Part shown: piece by piece, positions 53,421 through 62,722 of the stretch
Layout of the letters: each line of letters opens with the position of its first letter
Numbering within the stretch: the stretch's first letter is position 1
Source of the DNA: Parendozoicomonas callyspongiae
GTDB taxonomy: Bacteria; Pseudomonadota; Gammaproteobacteria; Pseudomonadales; Endozoicomonadaceae
DNA: 64,000 nucleotides
NCBI RefSeq assembly: GCF_023502345.1
Contig: NZ_JAMFLX010000019.1
Coordinates: 21,307 to 85,306 of the forward strand
Direction: 5' to 3'
Position numbers and translations under genes: made by a program
Notes under the pieces: model-generated
What the model was told of the DNA's origin: nothing
Seen by the model: only the letters and a program-made list of their open reading frames with translations
Databases searched by the model: none

Positions 53421-54365
53421 ATGATGGATCATATCGATATTGTTATTACCTGGGTTGATGGCTCGGATCCAGCCTGGCGCAGAAAAAGAGCCTATTGGCA
53501 GAATTATGAGCCGCAGGAAGGATCTGTATTAAGAACGGGAGATGTTGAAGGGCGTTACCGCGATACAGGTGAGTTAAAGTATTTGCTGCGCTCCATTGAA
53601 AGCTACTGGCCGGGAAAGCCAAATATTTTCCTGGTGACAGATAATCAGATTCCGGCCTGGATTCGGTCTGATCACCCTCAGTTGCATATCGTTGATCATC
53701 AAGATTATATACCTGAACAATATCTGCCTCTATTCTCATCACAGGCTATTGAATGTCAGCTTCATCATATCGCCGGTCTGTCAGATACCTTTGTGTATTT
53801 TAATGATGATGTATTTTTGGCCAGACCTCCTGAGTGGGATTTAATGGCTGGCCTTAATGGTCCTGTTTTTCCTGTTGCCGAAATAATGGAGGAAAACTCT
53901 GGTCCAGAAATGTTTTCCGATCAGTTGTCGGTCACTTATTGCTGTCGATGGATCCAGAAAGTTTTCAAAATACAGCAGGAACCATGGTTGCCGGCACATG
54001 CTCCCAGAATGCTCAATAAAGACTGGCTGAATCAACTTGAAGAGACTTTCCCTGAGCTTTTTCAGGCTGTTTTGTCACAACGATTTCGATCTGAGCAGGG
54101 AATAAATATCACCGGTGAACTCTATTATCGATGGCACTTGGCAGAAGGGCGTGGGGAAGTGAGGGATGTTCCGGTTCTTTATATCGAAAGTTGTGCTGAT
54201 AATGCCCAGGCACTTTATGAGCAGGGCTTAAGCAACCCTGAACAGTGGCCATATATAACCATTAACGACACGGGTGATAATCGCACGGATATTGGGCAGG
54301 AAACCCTGGCAATGATTGAGTTTCTGGAAGCTGGATTTCCCGAACCCTCCTCTTTTGAGATATAA
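53421..54365 (+). CDS. Stealth-type sugar-phosphate transferase
   Basis: A 314-residue cytoplasmic protein with conserved regions of the Stealth family: CR1 DIVITWVDGSDPAWRRKRAYW, CR2 RYRDTGELKYLLRSIESYWPGKPNIFLVTDNQIPAWI and FVYFNDDVFLARPP, then later blocks (PVFPVAEIMEENSGPEMF...HAPRMLNKDWLNQLEE). Stealth proteins (capsule phosphotransferases, and the eukaryotic GlcNAc-1-phosphotransferase) make phosphodiester-linked glycans. No capsule cluster is nearby, so its glycan target is unknown. It starts with two ATG codons and has no clear ribosome-binding site. Confidence 0.85.
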   Translation: MMDHIDIVITWVDGSDPAWRRKRAYWQNYEPQEGSVLRTGDVEGRYRDTGELKYLLRSIESYWPGKPNIFLVTDNQIPAWIRSDHPQLHIVDHQDYIPEQYLPLFSSQAIECQLHHIAGLSDTFVYFNDDVFLARPPEWDLMAGLNGPVFPVAEIMEENSGPEMFSDQLSVTYCCRWIQKVFKIQQEPWLPAHAPRMLNKDWLNQLEETFPELFQAVLSQRFRSEQGINITGELYYRWHLAEGRGEVRDVPVLYIESCADNAQALYEQGLSNPEQWPYITINDTGDNRTDIGQETLAMIEFLEAGFPEPSSFEI

Positions 54366-54401
54366 AGGCGTTTTGCCCACCAGAACCACTGGTAAAACTC
54401 T

Positions 54402-55127
54402 TTGTCTGATTTGTCCTTAATTTCCAAAGCACCGCCAAGGCGGCCATTTAAAGCCAAAGGCAGTAATATCACTCGCTGTGAGCAGTGTCAGATGCCACAG
54501 TCAGCCTGTATCTGTGAACTAACCCCGGAACTGGATACGGAAGCCTCCTTCTGGTTGTTGATGCATCATAACGAGCAGTACAAGCCAACGAATACGGGGC
54601 GCTTGCTGTTGTCCGCCATTAAAGGGGGAGGGCGAACCATCTGGCAGCGGAAAGAGCCGGACTTCCGGTTGCTGCACCTGCTTGCCCGTAAAGACCGGTA
54701 TCCGATTCTGGTGTTTCCGGAACCACTGGCAGTCAATAACTCTGTAGCCAGTCCGGCAGAAACTGCAGCGCAATCCAGGCATGGGCGCAAACCTGTTTTC
54801 CTGCTGCTGGATGCAACCTGGCAGCAGGCCAGGAAGATGTACAATCACAGTCCTTATCTCTACAACCTGCCGGTGCTGGGAATAAATCCCGAGCGGCCAT
54901 CGCGCTACCAGCTACGGCGTTCCCAGAAAGAAAGTCACCTTTGTACAGCAGAGGTTGGTGCTGAGTGTCTGGCATGGCTGGGAGAGAACAGTGCTGCGAA
55001 TGTTATGCATGACTACTTTGATGTTTTCAATGAGCGTTACCAGGCGGCTCGAAATAACCAGATTATTACCGAATCAGATGCCATGGTGAGGCTCAGACAA
55101 TATCGTGCAGAATGCGGTCAATTTTGA
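54402..55127 (+). CDS. tapT: tRNA-uridine aminocarboxypropyltransferase, DTW domain
   Basis: A ~241-residue DTW-domain protein. It begins with a zinc-like CEQCQMPQSACIC cluster and contains the DTW-type motif LLDATWQQARKM, with LLMHHNEQYKPTNTGRLL and LRRSQKESHLCTAEVGAECL. TapT (YfiP) adds the acp group to uridine 47 of tRNAs using SAM. The start is uncertain: TTG at 54402 is used here; no good ribosome-binding site is visible upstream. Confidence 0.85.
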   Translation: MSDLSLISKAPPRRPFKAKGSNITRCEQCQMPQSACICELTPELDTEASFWLLMHHNEQYKPTNTGRLLLSAIKGGGRTIWQRKEPDFRLLHLLARKDRYPILVFPEPLAVNNSVASPAETAAQSRHGRKPVFLLLDATWQQARKMYNHSPYLYNLPVLGINPERPSRYQLRRSQKESHLCTAEVGAECLAWLGENSAANVMHDYFDVFNERYQAARNNQIITESDAMVRLRQYRAECGQF

Positions 55128-55151
55128 CCCAAATATGAGGAAGGATGGGTA

Positions 55152-56033
55152 ATGGTTAAGCAAGTGACTTTTCTCGGTCTCGGTGTTATGGGATACCCGA
55201 TGGCTGGACATCTGCAGAAGGCCGGTTACGAAGTCACGGTATATAACCGGACTACCAGCAAGGCCGAAGCCTGGGTCAAAGAGTATGGTGGTAAACTGGC
55301 ACTGACGCTTGCAGAGGCAGTAAAAGGCGCTGATTTTGTTATGTCCTGTGTGGGTAATGATGACGATCTGCGACAGGTCTGCACGGCTGAGAATGGCGCT
55401 TTTGCCGGTATGACAGCGGGCACCATCTTTGTTGATCATACGACAGCTTCAGCAGAAGTTGCCCGTGAGCTGCATGCGGTTGCCAAAGAGCAGGGAGTAG
55501 GTTTCCTGGATGCACCGATTTCCGGTGGTCAGGCCGGTGCAGAAAATGGCATGCTGACTGTTATGGTTGGTGGTGATGTCGATATTTATGACAAAGCCGA
55601 AGCTGTCATGGATGTCTATGCCCGTTCCGTTAAGCGTCTGGGCGACAGCGGTGCCGGGCAGCTGACCAAAATGGTCAACCAGATCTGTATTGGTGGTCTC
55701 GTTCAGGCACTGTCCGAAGGTTTGCACTTTGCAAAGAAAGCTGGCCTGGATGCAGAAGCTGTGATTGATGTGATTTCAAAAGGCGCAGCCCAGTCCTGGC
55801 AGATGGAAAACCGCTACAAAACCATGCTGGATAACCATTATGACCATGGCTTTGCCGTGGACTGGATGCGCAAGGATCTGGGTATCTGTCTGCAGGAAGC
55901 TGATCGTAACGGTGCAAGCCTGCCGGTGACTGCGCTGGTGGATCAGTTCTACAAAGATGTCCAGAAACAGGGTGGCAGTCGCTGGGATACATCAAGCCTG
56001 CTTGCCCGTCTGGAGAAACTCGATAGGGAATAG
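55152..56033 (+). CDS. 3-hydroxyisobutyrate dehydrogenase-type NAD(P) oxidoreductase
   Basis: A 293-residue beta-hydroxyacid dehydrogenase. The nucleotide-binding motif is FLGLGVMGYPMAGHL; DHTTASAEVARELH, DAPISGGQAGAENGMLTVMVGG and the catalytic lysine in GQLTKMVNQICIGG follow in family order. Relatives reduce 3-hydroxyisobutyrate, tartronate semialdehyde or succinic semialdehyde, so the substrate cannot be assigned. It closely follows tapT, but the pair need not be linked in function. Confidence 0.88.
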   Translation: MVKQVTFLGLGVMGYPMAGHLQKAGYEVTVYNRTTSKAEAWVKEYGGKLALTLAEAVKGADFVMSCVGNDDDLRQVCTAENGAFAGMTAGTIFVDHTTASAEVARELHAVAKEQGVGFLDAPISGGQAGAENGMLTVMVGGDVDIYDKAEAVMDVYARSVKRLGDSGAGQLTKMVNQICIGGLVQALSEGLHFAKKAGLDAEAVIDVISKGAAQSWQMENRYKTMLDNHYDHGFAVDWMRKDLGICLQEADRNGASLPVTALVDQFYKDVQKQGGSRWDTSSLLARLEKLDRE

Positions 56034-56102
56034 TCGAAAGAAACTCTGATTTTGTTTCGTTAAATAGATGTTTTAACTAATTAGATCGTGTCCGATTCTT
56101 AA

Positions 56103-56133
56103 ATCCCTGTGGTTAGTGTGTTACCACAGGGAT
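56103..56133. other. Hairpin between the dehydrogenase and alaS
   Basis: ATCCCTGTGG and CCACAGGGAT form a perfect 10-bp stem with an 11-base loop ~70 bases after the dehydrogenase stop and 107 bases before alaS. No U-run; it may be a terminator or part of the alaS leader. Confidence 0.45.
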
Positions 56134-56239
56134 GCACGATATATAATGCAAAAATTTTAGCCCTCTACCGGATTAATTCGGTCAATGGCTTATCATTAGC
56201 TGTGCTTAACGCCCCCGACTCCCTGGATGGGAAGGTGAT

Positions 56240-58843
56240 ATGAAGAGTTCTGAGTTACGTTCTGCTTTCCAAAAATATTTTGAAGAGCAAGGGCACACCG
56301 CTGTTGCCAGTGGTTCCCTGGTTCCTCATGATGACCCAACGCTGTTGTTCACTAACGCCGGTATGAACCAATTCAAGGATGTTTTCCTTGGCCGTGAAGC
56401 CCGTGACTATACCCGGGCAACGACTGCGCAGCGTTGTGTGCGTGCCGGTGGTAAGCATAACGACCTCGAGAATGTTGGTTATACCGCCCGTCACCACACC
56501 TTCTTTGAAATGCTGGGTAACTTCAGTTTTGGTGATTACTTCAAACGTGATGCCATTAAATTTGCCTGGAACTTCCTCACTGGTACCTTGGGTATTCCCG
56601 AGGAAAAGCTGTGGGTCACCGTCTACAAGGATGATAAAGAAGCGGAAGATATCTGGCTGAAAGAGATGGGCGTTCCGGCCGACCGTTTTTCCCGTCTGGG
56701 TGAAAAAGATAACTTCTGGTCCATGGGTGATACAGGCCCATGTGGGCCCTGCAGTGAGATTTTCTATGATCACGGTGAGGATATTGCAGGCGATCCTCCC
56801 GGTGGCCCGAATGATGATGGCGACCGCTATATCGAGATCTGGAACATGGTATTTATGCAGTTCAACCGTACTGCAGATGGCGAGATGCACCCGCTGCCAA
56901 AGCCTTCCATTGATACCGGCATGGGTCTGGAGCGTATCGCTGCCGTAGTGCAGGGTGTCCATAACAACTATGACATCGATCTGTTCCAGCATATTCTGGG
57001 CGAGGCTGGCAAGCTGCTTGGTGGTGTAGATAGCTCTAATAACTCCCTGCGCGTTATTGCTGACCATATCCGTTCCAGTGCTTTCCTGGTGGCTGATGGT
57101 GTTCTGCCTTCCAACGATGGTCGTGGCTACACTCTGCGCCGAATTATCCGCCGTGCCTGCCGTCATGGTCACAAGCTGGGTGCAACCGGCTCCTTCTTCT
57201 ACAAGCTGGTTCCTGCTTTGGTTGAAGCCATGGGAGATGCTGCCCAGATTGTGGCTGACAACAAAGATCAGGTGATGGACATCCTGAAGAAAGAAGAAGA
57301 GCAGTTTGCCCGTACCCTGGACAAGGGTATGAAGATCCTGGAAGACGATATCGCCGACCTGAAAGGTACCGTTATTCCTGGCAAGACTGTCTTCACTCTC
57401 TATGACACCTATGGTTTCCCGGTTGACCTGACCAACGATATTGCTCGTGAGCGTGGTTTGACCATTGATGAAGATAGCTATGAAGCCTGCATGGAGGAGC
57501 AGCGTCAGCGTGCCCGTGCAGCCAGCCAGTTTGGCGTGGATTACAACTCTGCCATCACTGTTGAAGGTGAAACCGAGTTTACCGGTTATACCAATCTGGT
57601 TGATGAAGACACTGTAAAAGCATTGTTTGTAGAAGGTGAAGCGGTTAATGCCGTGACTGCTGGCACAAAAGCTGTTGTCGTGCTTAATAAAACACCTTTC
57701 TATGCCGAATCAGGTGGTCAGGCAGGTGATACCGGTATCCTGGAAACGGCAAACGGTGAGTTCCGTGTGCTGGATACCAAGAAAGAAAGTGGTAACCATC
57801 TCCATACCGGTGAAGTCGTATCCGGTTCTTTGAAGATTGGTGAGAAAATTTCTGCAGAAATTGATGCTGACAAGCGTGTTGATTCTGCCCGTAACCACTC
57901 TGCAACTCACCTGGCCCATGAAGCCCTGCGTCGTGTTCTGGGTGGACATGTACAGCAGAAAGGCTCTCTGGTTGACAGTGACAAGCTGCGCTTTGACTTC
58001 TCCCATGGTGAGGCCATGACAGAAGCTCAAATCAAAGAGGTCGAGCAGATTGTCAACACGCAGGTACGTGCCAACAGTGCTGTTAACACAGAAGTTACTG
58101 ATATGGACACAGCCCACGAACGCGGTGCAACCATGCTGTTTGGCGAGAAATATGGCGATACCGTACGTGTGCTGAGCATGGGTACAGACCGCTTCTCCGT
58201 TGAACTGTGTGGTGGTACCCATGTCGAACGTACTGGCGATATCGGTCAGTTCGTTATTACCAGCGAAGGCGGAATCGCCGCTGGTGTGCGCCGTATCGAA
58301 GCTCTGACCGGTCAGGCTGCCCAGGATTGGTTAGCCGAAAATGATCGCCGCCTGCTGGAAGTGGGTTCCCTAGTGAAGGGTAACCGTGAAACTGCTGCAG
58401 ATAAGGTTAAGGCTCTGGTTGCCCGCAACCGTGATCTGGAAAAAGAGATCCAGCAGCTGAAGCAGAAGCTGGCCAGTGCTGCGGGTGCCGATATGGCATC
58501 TTCCGCGGTGGAAGTCGCAGGTGTGAAACTGCTTTCCACCAAGCTTGAAGGTGTTGATCCCAAGTCCCTGAGGGATATGGTTGATCAGCTCAAGAACAAG
58601 CTGGGTAGTGGCGTCATCATGCTGGCAACTGAAGCAGGTGGCAAGATCAGCCTGGCTGCGGGTGTGACCAAGGATCTGACCGGCAAGGTAAAAGCCGGTG
58701 ATCTGCTGAAAATGGTGGCGGAACAGGTTGGTGGCCGTGGTGGTGGCCGTCCTGACTTTGCCCAGGGTGGTGGCTCGGATGCTGCTGCTCTTCCCAGTGC
58801 GCTTGCTTCTGTTGAGAAGTGGCTGGGAGACAAGCTGTCTTAA
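56240..58843 (+). CDS. alaS: Alanyl-tRNA synthetase
   Basis: An 867-residue class II aminoacyl-tRNA synthetase. In order: aminoacylation domain ([29 protein letters not shown]), tRNA-recognition part, editing domain with zinc ligands [11 protein letters not shown] and CGGTH, and the C-Ala/DHHA1 domain with glycine-rich [16 protein letters not shown]. It charges tRNA-Ala and clears Ser/Gly mischarges. It heads the conserved alaS-lysC-csrA-tRNA block. Confidence 0.98.
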   Translation: MKSSELRSAFQKYFEEQGHTAVASGSLVPHDDPTLLFTNAGMNQFKDVFLGREARDYTRATTAQRCVRAGGKHNDLENVGYTARHHTFFEMLGNFSFGDYFKRDAIKFAWNFLTGTLGIPEEKLWVTVYKDDKEAEDIWLKEMGVPADRFSRLGEKDNFWSMGDTGPCGPCSEIFYDHGEDIAGDPPGGPNDDGDRYIEIWNMVFMQFNRTADGEMHPLPKPSIDTGMGLERIAAVVQGVHNNYDIDLFQHILGEAGKLLGGVDSSNNSLRVIADHIRSSAFLVADGVLPSNDGRGYTLRRIIRRACRHGHKLGATGSFFYKLVPALVEAMGDAAQIVADNKDQVMDILKKEEEQFARTLDKGMKILEDDIADLKGTVIPGKTVFTLYDTYGFPVDLTNDIARERGLTIDEDSYEACMEEQRQRARAASQFGVDYNSAITVEGETEFTGYTNLVDEDTVKALFVEGEAVNAVTAGTKAVVVLNKTPFYAESGGQAGDTGILETANGEFRVLDTKKESGNHLHTGEVVSGSLKIGEKISAEIDADKRVDSARNHSATHLAHEALRRVLGGHVQQKGSLVDSDKLRFDFSHGEAMTEAQIKEVEQIVNTQVRANSAVNTEVTDMDTAHERGATMLFGEKYGDTVRVLSMGTDRFSVELCGGTHVERTGDIGQFVITSEGGIAAGVRRIEALTGQAAQDWLAENDRRLLEVGSLVKGNRETAADKVKALVARNRDLEKEIQQLKQKLASAAGADMASSAVEVAGVKLLSTKLEGVDPKSLRDMVDQLKNKLGSGVIMLATEAGGKISLAAGVTKDLTGKVKAGDLLKMVAEQVGGRGGGRPDFAQGGGSDAAALPSALASVEKWLGDKLS

Positions 58844-58859
58844 CAGTTGATATAAGCGG

Positions 58860-58896
58860 CTGCGGTACTGAAAACAATGGTTTTTCAGTGCTGCAG
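58860..58896 (+). terminator. Long hairpin after alaS
   Basis: CTGCGGTACTGAAAA and TTTTCAGTGCTGCAG form a 15-bp stem with two G-T pairs and a short loop. It lies just after the alaS stop; the U-rich part is inside the stem, so termination is plausible but not certain. Confidence 0.6.
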
Positions 58897-59040
58897 TCAA
58901 GGCGAGTTATGAAACAGGGATGATTTCATACTTTTGGGCGAGGCACCCTTATCTCTCAGGAGGTATAACTTTGCCCTTTGCTGTTTCTTTACGGGGTGAT
59001 TTGATACATTCCGAACCGTGAATAATTAAAAGCAAATAAT

Positions 59041-60276
59041 ATGGCGCTCATAGTACAGAAGTTTGGTGGAACGTCGGTTGGAACCATCGAACGGATAAAG
59101 ACAATAGCCGAGAAGGTGCAGCGCTTCCGCAATGATGGTCATGATGTTGTGGTCGTTGTATCAGCCATGTCGGGGGAGACAAACCGTCTTGTTGGGCTGG
59201 CCAGGGAAATTCAGGAACATCCCGCTCCGGGAGAGATGGATGTTCTGCTGTCGACCGGAGAGCAGGTGACCATTTCCCTGTTATCTATGGCTCTTCAGGA
59301 GCTGGGATGCCCGGCGGTATCCTATACCGGCTGGCAGATCTCTATCAGAACAGACAGTCATCATAACAAGGCCCGTATCCAGGAGATTGATACGGAAGCG
59401 GTTAAGAAAGACCTTGGAGAAGGGCGCGTGGTTGTCGTGGCCGGTTTCCAGGGGATTGATGAGTGCGGGCGCATAACTACGCTGGGCCGAGGGGGCTCAG
59501 ATACCACTGCTGTAGCACTGGCGGCAGCGCTGGAAGCGGACGAGTGTCAGATCTACACCGATGTGGATGGTGTTTATACTACTGACCCTCGTGTTGTTGA
59601 AGGTGCACGCAGACTGGATAAAATTACCTTCGAAGAGATGCTCGAGATGGCGAGTTTGGGCTCGAAAGTGTTGCAGATCCGGTCAGTGGAATTTGCCGGC
59701 AAGTACAATGTCACCCTGAGGGTGCTGCACAGCTTTGAAGAAGGCCCGGGAACACTTATAACACTCGAGGAGCAGGACGAAATGGAACAACCAGCAGTAT
59801 CAGGTATCGCATTTAACCGCGATGAGGCAAAACTCACCATTAAGGGAGTGCCTGATATACCAGGAGTTGCTTCCCGGATCCTGGGGCCGATAAGCCGAGC
59901 CAATATTGAAGTGGACATGATCGTACAGAACGTGTCTGCGGATCAGACGACCGACTTTACTTTCACGGTCCACAGAAGCGATTATCAGCGGGCGATGGAT
60001 GTTCTCCAGAAGACCTGCAATGACCTGGGTGCCCGTGAGTACGACGGGGATAACAAGATTGCCAAGGTCTCTATTGTTGGCGTAGGAATGCGCTCACATG
60101 CCGGTGTGGCAACCAGAATGTTTGAAGCTCTGGCTGCAGAAGGCATTAACATACAGATTATTTCCACATCTGAGATCAAAGTCTCAGTTGTGATTGCGGA
60201 AAAGTACCTGGAGCTTGCTGTCAGGGCACTGCATTCTGCGTTTGAGCTCGATCAGGAACCCGTATCCGGGCGGTAG
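59041..60276 (+). CDS. lysC: Aspartate kinase
   Basis: A 411-residue monofunctional aspartokinase, first step of the lysine, threonine and methionine pathway. Kinase landmarks: [31 protein letters not shown] and [13 protein letters not shown]. Two ACT domains (~265-400: [18 protein letters not shown] and [38 protein letters not shown]) bind feedback inhibitors. It resembles the lysine/threonine-sensitive enzymes of pseudomonads in length and layout. It lies between alaS and csrA as in related genomes. Confidence 0.96.
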   Translation: MALIVQKFGGTSVGTIERIKTIAEKVQRFRNDGHDVVVVVSAMSGETNRLVGLAREIQEHPAPGEMDVLLSTGEQVTISLLSMALQELGCPAVSYTGWQISIRTDSHHNKARIQEIDTEAVKKDLGEGRVVVVAGFQGIDECGRITTLGRGGSDTTAVALAAALEADECQIYTDVDGVYTTDPRVVEGARRLDKITFEEMLEMASLGSKVLQIRSVEFAGKYNVTLRVLHSFEEGPGTLITLEEQDEMEQPAVSGIAFNRDEAKLTIKGVPDIPGVASRILGPISRANIEVDMIVQNVSADQTTDFTFTVHRSDYQRAMDVLQKTCNDLGAREYDGDNKIAKVSIVGVGMRSHAGVATRMFEALAAEGINIQIISTSEIKVSVVIAEKYLELAVRALHSAFELDQEPVSGR

Positions 60277-60757
60277 ATTGGGTAAAGGCTTGGTAAAAAT
60301 ACGCATGCAAATAGCGGGTTACATGGTTAAGCTGCTTGCTTGTAAAGTTTTCGAGCCTTTTTTAAGGGGTTTGTTCAAAAGGCTTCTCTTTTGTACAAAC
60401 GGTTGTTGCGGTAAAGCACTGGAAGTGTCCGGGCCTGCTTATGCAGGACGGTGTGCTGACGGAGCATATAACAATGAACCGCTTGGTGTGCGTGGCAGGT
60501 ACACCCTTATATGAGACCTCTGTCTGATAAGGGAGGGTGACCATGAAGGGAACGGCCGGTTTCAGGGCTGCGCATCCAGAAAGCCGAAAGATAATACAGT
60601 ATTCGATTGCTAAACGATCAGGCTGTATTACCTTTAGGCTTCGGTCATAAGAAACCGGCGGGCAGTATTGAAGGTTGTCGTACCGTATTGGGCGTCCCAC
60701 AGTGCTGTCATCGATTACGGTCATTGTTTGTGGGTTTAAGGGAACAAGGAGACAGTA
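60277..60757 (+). promoter_or_regulatory. csrA leader region with two RNA-type hairpins
   Basis: A 481-base gap without a gene. Hairpin 1: CCTGC/GCAGG with loop TTAT (60434-60447), enclosed by AGCAC/GTGCT (60415-60457). Hairpin 2 is a long imperfect stem: 60555-60563 pairs with 60651-60659 (9 bp), and 60581-60599 with 60623-60641 (17 of 19 positions paired). An ACAAGGA at 60744-60750, overlapping the csrA ribosome-binding site, matches a CsrA target. Confidence 0.55.
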
Positions 60758-61003
60758 ATGCTCATTCTGACACGCCGAGTTGGTGAGACCCTGATGGTCG
60801 GTGACGATGTCACTGTGACTGTACTGGGGGTAAAAGGAAACCAGGTTCGTATCGGTGTAAATGCGCCTAAAGAAGTCGCAGTTCACAGAGAAGAGATCTA
60901 TCAGCGGATTCAAAAAGAACGTGAAGGCGGCTCCGGTAATGGTGGTAACAATCATCAGGCGTGGGCACATGAAACCGAGGAAGAGGGCGAGGGACAGTAT
61001 TAA
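60758..61003 (+). CDS. csrA: Carbon storage regulator CsrA, extended C-terminus
   Basis: An RNA-binding translational regulator. Residues 1-57 ([20 protein letters not shown]...[22 protein letters not shown]) are standard CsrA with the RNA-contact residues Leu4, Arg6 and Arg44-region (VAVHREEI). Total length is 81 instead of 61-65; the extra tail is Gly/Asn then acidic ([20 protein letters not shown]). AAGGAG precedes the ATG and is part of a likely autoregulatory CsrA site. It follows lysC in the usual order. Confidence 0.96.
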   Translation: MLILTRRVGETLMVGDDVTVTVLGVKGNQVRIGVNAPKEVAVHREEIYQRIQKEREGGSGNGGNNHQAWAHETEEEGEGQY

Positions 61004-61112
61004 GCTAACCTTTTGTTTTCACTGGTTAATTAATAAGGAAACAAAGGCGTAATTAGCTGTAAAAAGGACTTTGCATTCAGCGCGAATCTGTTATTATAGC
61101 GGCCGTCTCTGC

Positions 61113-61203
61113 GGTGAGGTGGCCGAGTGGCTGAAGGCGCTCCCCTGCTAAGGGAGTATACCCTAATCCGGTATCGAGGGTTCGAATCCCTCCCTCACCG
61201 CCA
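61113..61203 (+). tRNA. tRNA-Ser (GCT), first copy
   Basis: 91 bases with acceptor stem GGTGAGG/CCTCACC, discriminator G and encoded CCA, a long variable arm (TACCCTAATCCGGTA) typical of tRNA-Ser, and anticodon GCT at 61147-61149. The anticodon stem is CTCCC/GGGAG. Confidence 0.97.
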
Positions 61204-61316
61204 GATTTGCAAACGTTATCTGGCTGATTCATTTGTTGGTGACGTGAGTTAGCAGAAAATAGAAAAATTGTTTTTAGATTTGTTTGTTTTCTGCTAATTT
61301 GATTTGCGATTTCTGC

Positions 61317-61393
61317 GCGCTCATAGCTCAGCTGGATAGAGTACCTGGCTACGAACCAGGCGGTCGGAGGTTCGAATCCTCCTGAGCGCGCCA
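61317..61393 (+). tRNA. tRNA-Arg (ACG)
   Basis: 77 bases with acceptor GCGCTCA/TGAGCGC, discriminator G, encoded CCA, anticodon ACG at 61351-61353 (read as ICG after deamination) and T-loop TTCGAAT. A short terminator follows. Confidence 0.97.
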
Positions 61394-61398
61394 TCTTT

Positions 61399-61422
61399 AA
61401 CCCGTCTGTTTGACGGGTTTTT
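61399..61422 (+). terminator. Terminator after tRNA-Arg
   Basis: AACCCGTC/GACGGGTT with a five-base loop and T5 directly follow the tRNA-Arg CCA. Confidence 0.85.
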
Positions 61423-61505
61423 CATGCCCAGTATTTTGCATGTTTAATTCGATAGAAAACTTCGGATTGACAGGAAGTATACTGACGGTATGATGCGAGA
61501 CGTAC

Positions 61506-61596
61506 GGTGAGGTGGCCGAGTGGCTGAAGGCGCGCCCCTGCTAAGGGTGTATACCCTAATCCGGTATCGAGGGTTCGAATCCCTCCCTCACCGCCA
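61506..61596 (+). tRNA. tRNA-Ser (GCT), second copy
   Basis: 91 bases, differing from the first copy only in the anticodon stem, CGCCC/GGGTG, where both strands change and one G-T pair results. Anticodon GCT at 61540-61542. CCA is encoded. Confidence 0.96.
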
Positions 61597-61604
61597 CCTT
61601 CAAG

Positions 61605-61637
61605 AATCCCGTTGCAGTTATCTGTAGCGGGATTTTT
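61605..61637 (+). terminator. Terminator after the second tRNA-Ser
   Basis: AATCCCGTTGCAG and CTGTAGCGGGATT pair (with a few mismatches) around TTAT, ending in a T-run. Confidence 0.8.
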
Positions 61638-61751
61638 GCATTATGAAGCGCGTAAAATTCCCTGTTTTTCCGGCTCTAAATAGCTGTCAGAAAGGTACTG
61701 TCTCAGTACCGTGACCACCTCTGATGTGGCAAGAGTTTTCCGGACACTTTT

Positions 61752-62650
61752 TTACGCTACCTCGGCAAGTTCTTGCTCATACTTGAACGGTGCCAGGTAT
61801 CCATTGCTTGAGTGCTTTCTCTGACGGTTATAAAACACTTCAATGTATTCAAAAAATTGCCTGCTGGGCCTCTTCTCTTGTCTGAAAATCTTCATGGTGA
61901 ATCAACTCTGTTTTCAGGGTATGGAAGAAGCTTTCAGCCACTGCATTATCCCAGCAATTCCCTTTACGACTCATGCTACAAGTGAAATCATTATCATTCA
62001 GTAGCTTCTGATATCGATCAGAAACATACTGACTACCCCGATCGCTATGCACCAGCAAACCACCTTCAGGTCTGCGCTTCCACATAGCCATCTCCAGAGA
62101 GTCTGTCACCAGTGTCGCTGTCATTCTGCTCCCCATAGACCAGCCAACCACAGCCCTTGAGCACAGGTCTATGAAGACAGACAAGTAGAGCCAGCCCTCC
62201 CGGGTCGCAACATAAGTGATATCGCCAGCGTAAGCCTGATCTGGTTGATCCTGATTAAAATCCCGCCCTAATAAATTGTCTGCCACCGGCTTATTATGGC
62301 TGGAATCTGTCGTAGCCTTGAACTTTCTCTTGGTTTTACACTTCAGTCCCTCTTCTTTCATCAGGCGATTTATACGTTTGCGGCTTACTGTTTTACCCAT
62401 ATCAGCCAAATCGTCTTTAATACGACGTTCACCGTACAGCTGTCGGCTTTTCTCATGAATAACTCTAATGTTCGCCTTCAATGCCTGATCCTCCTGAGAA
62501 CGATTGGATTCAGGGCGGGAGAGCCATTCATAAAAGCCATTGCGGGATACCGACATAACCCGACACATAGCAGAAAGACTGAACTGCTCCCTGTAATCAC
62601 TGATAAACTGGAATCTCAGTGACACTCCTTGGCAAAGAAGGCGGCTGCCT
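61752..62650 (-). pseudogene. IS3-family transposase, frameshifted and split
   Basis: The OrfB (DDE) part of an IS3-type transposase is nearly complete: HTH_21-like [27 protein letters not shown], catalytic Asp in [14 protein letters not shown], Asp in [13 protein letters not shown], and Glu in [14 protein letters not shown]. One extra A in a six-A run (61851-61856) breaks the frame after REEAQQAIF; with five A the normal ending [33 protein letters not shown] resumes to 61752. Upstream, the OrfA end [14 protein letters not shown] is still visible in another frame, cut by the neighbouring IS1111-type element. Not functional as it stands. Confidence 0.85.
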
Positions 62651-62722
62651 AATGGGATGGTCTGCTCCACTCCACTAACTCTCTGCACCTATGCTGAGAA
62701 CACTTTTGCAGGAGTAAGCACC

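Noticed and set aside
56255..57172. 305-codon frame opposite alaS
   Set aside because: Antisense shadow of a highly conserved synthetase; no supporting motif.
60194..60514. 106-codon frame running from lysC into the csrA leader
   Set aside because: It begins inside lysC in another frame and has no ribosome-binding site; the region is better explained as structured leader.
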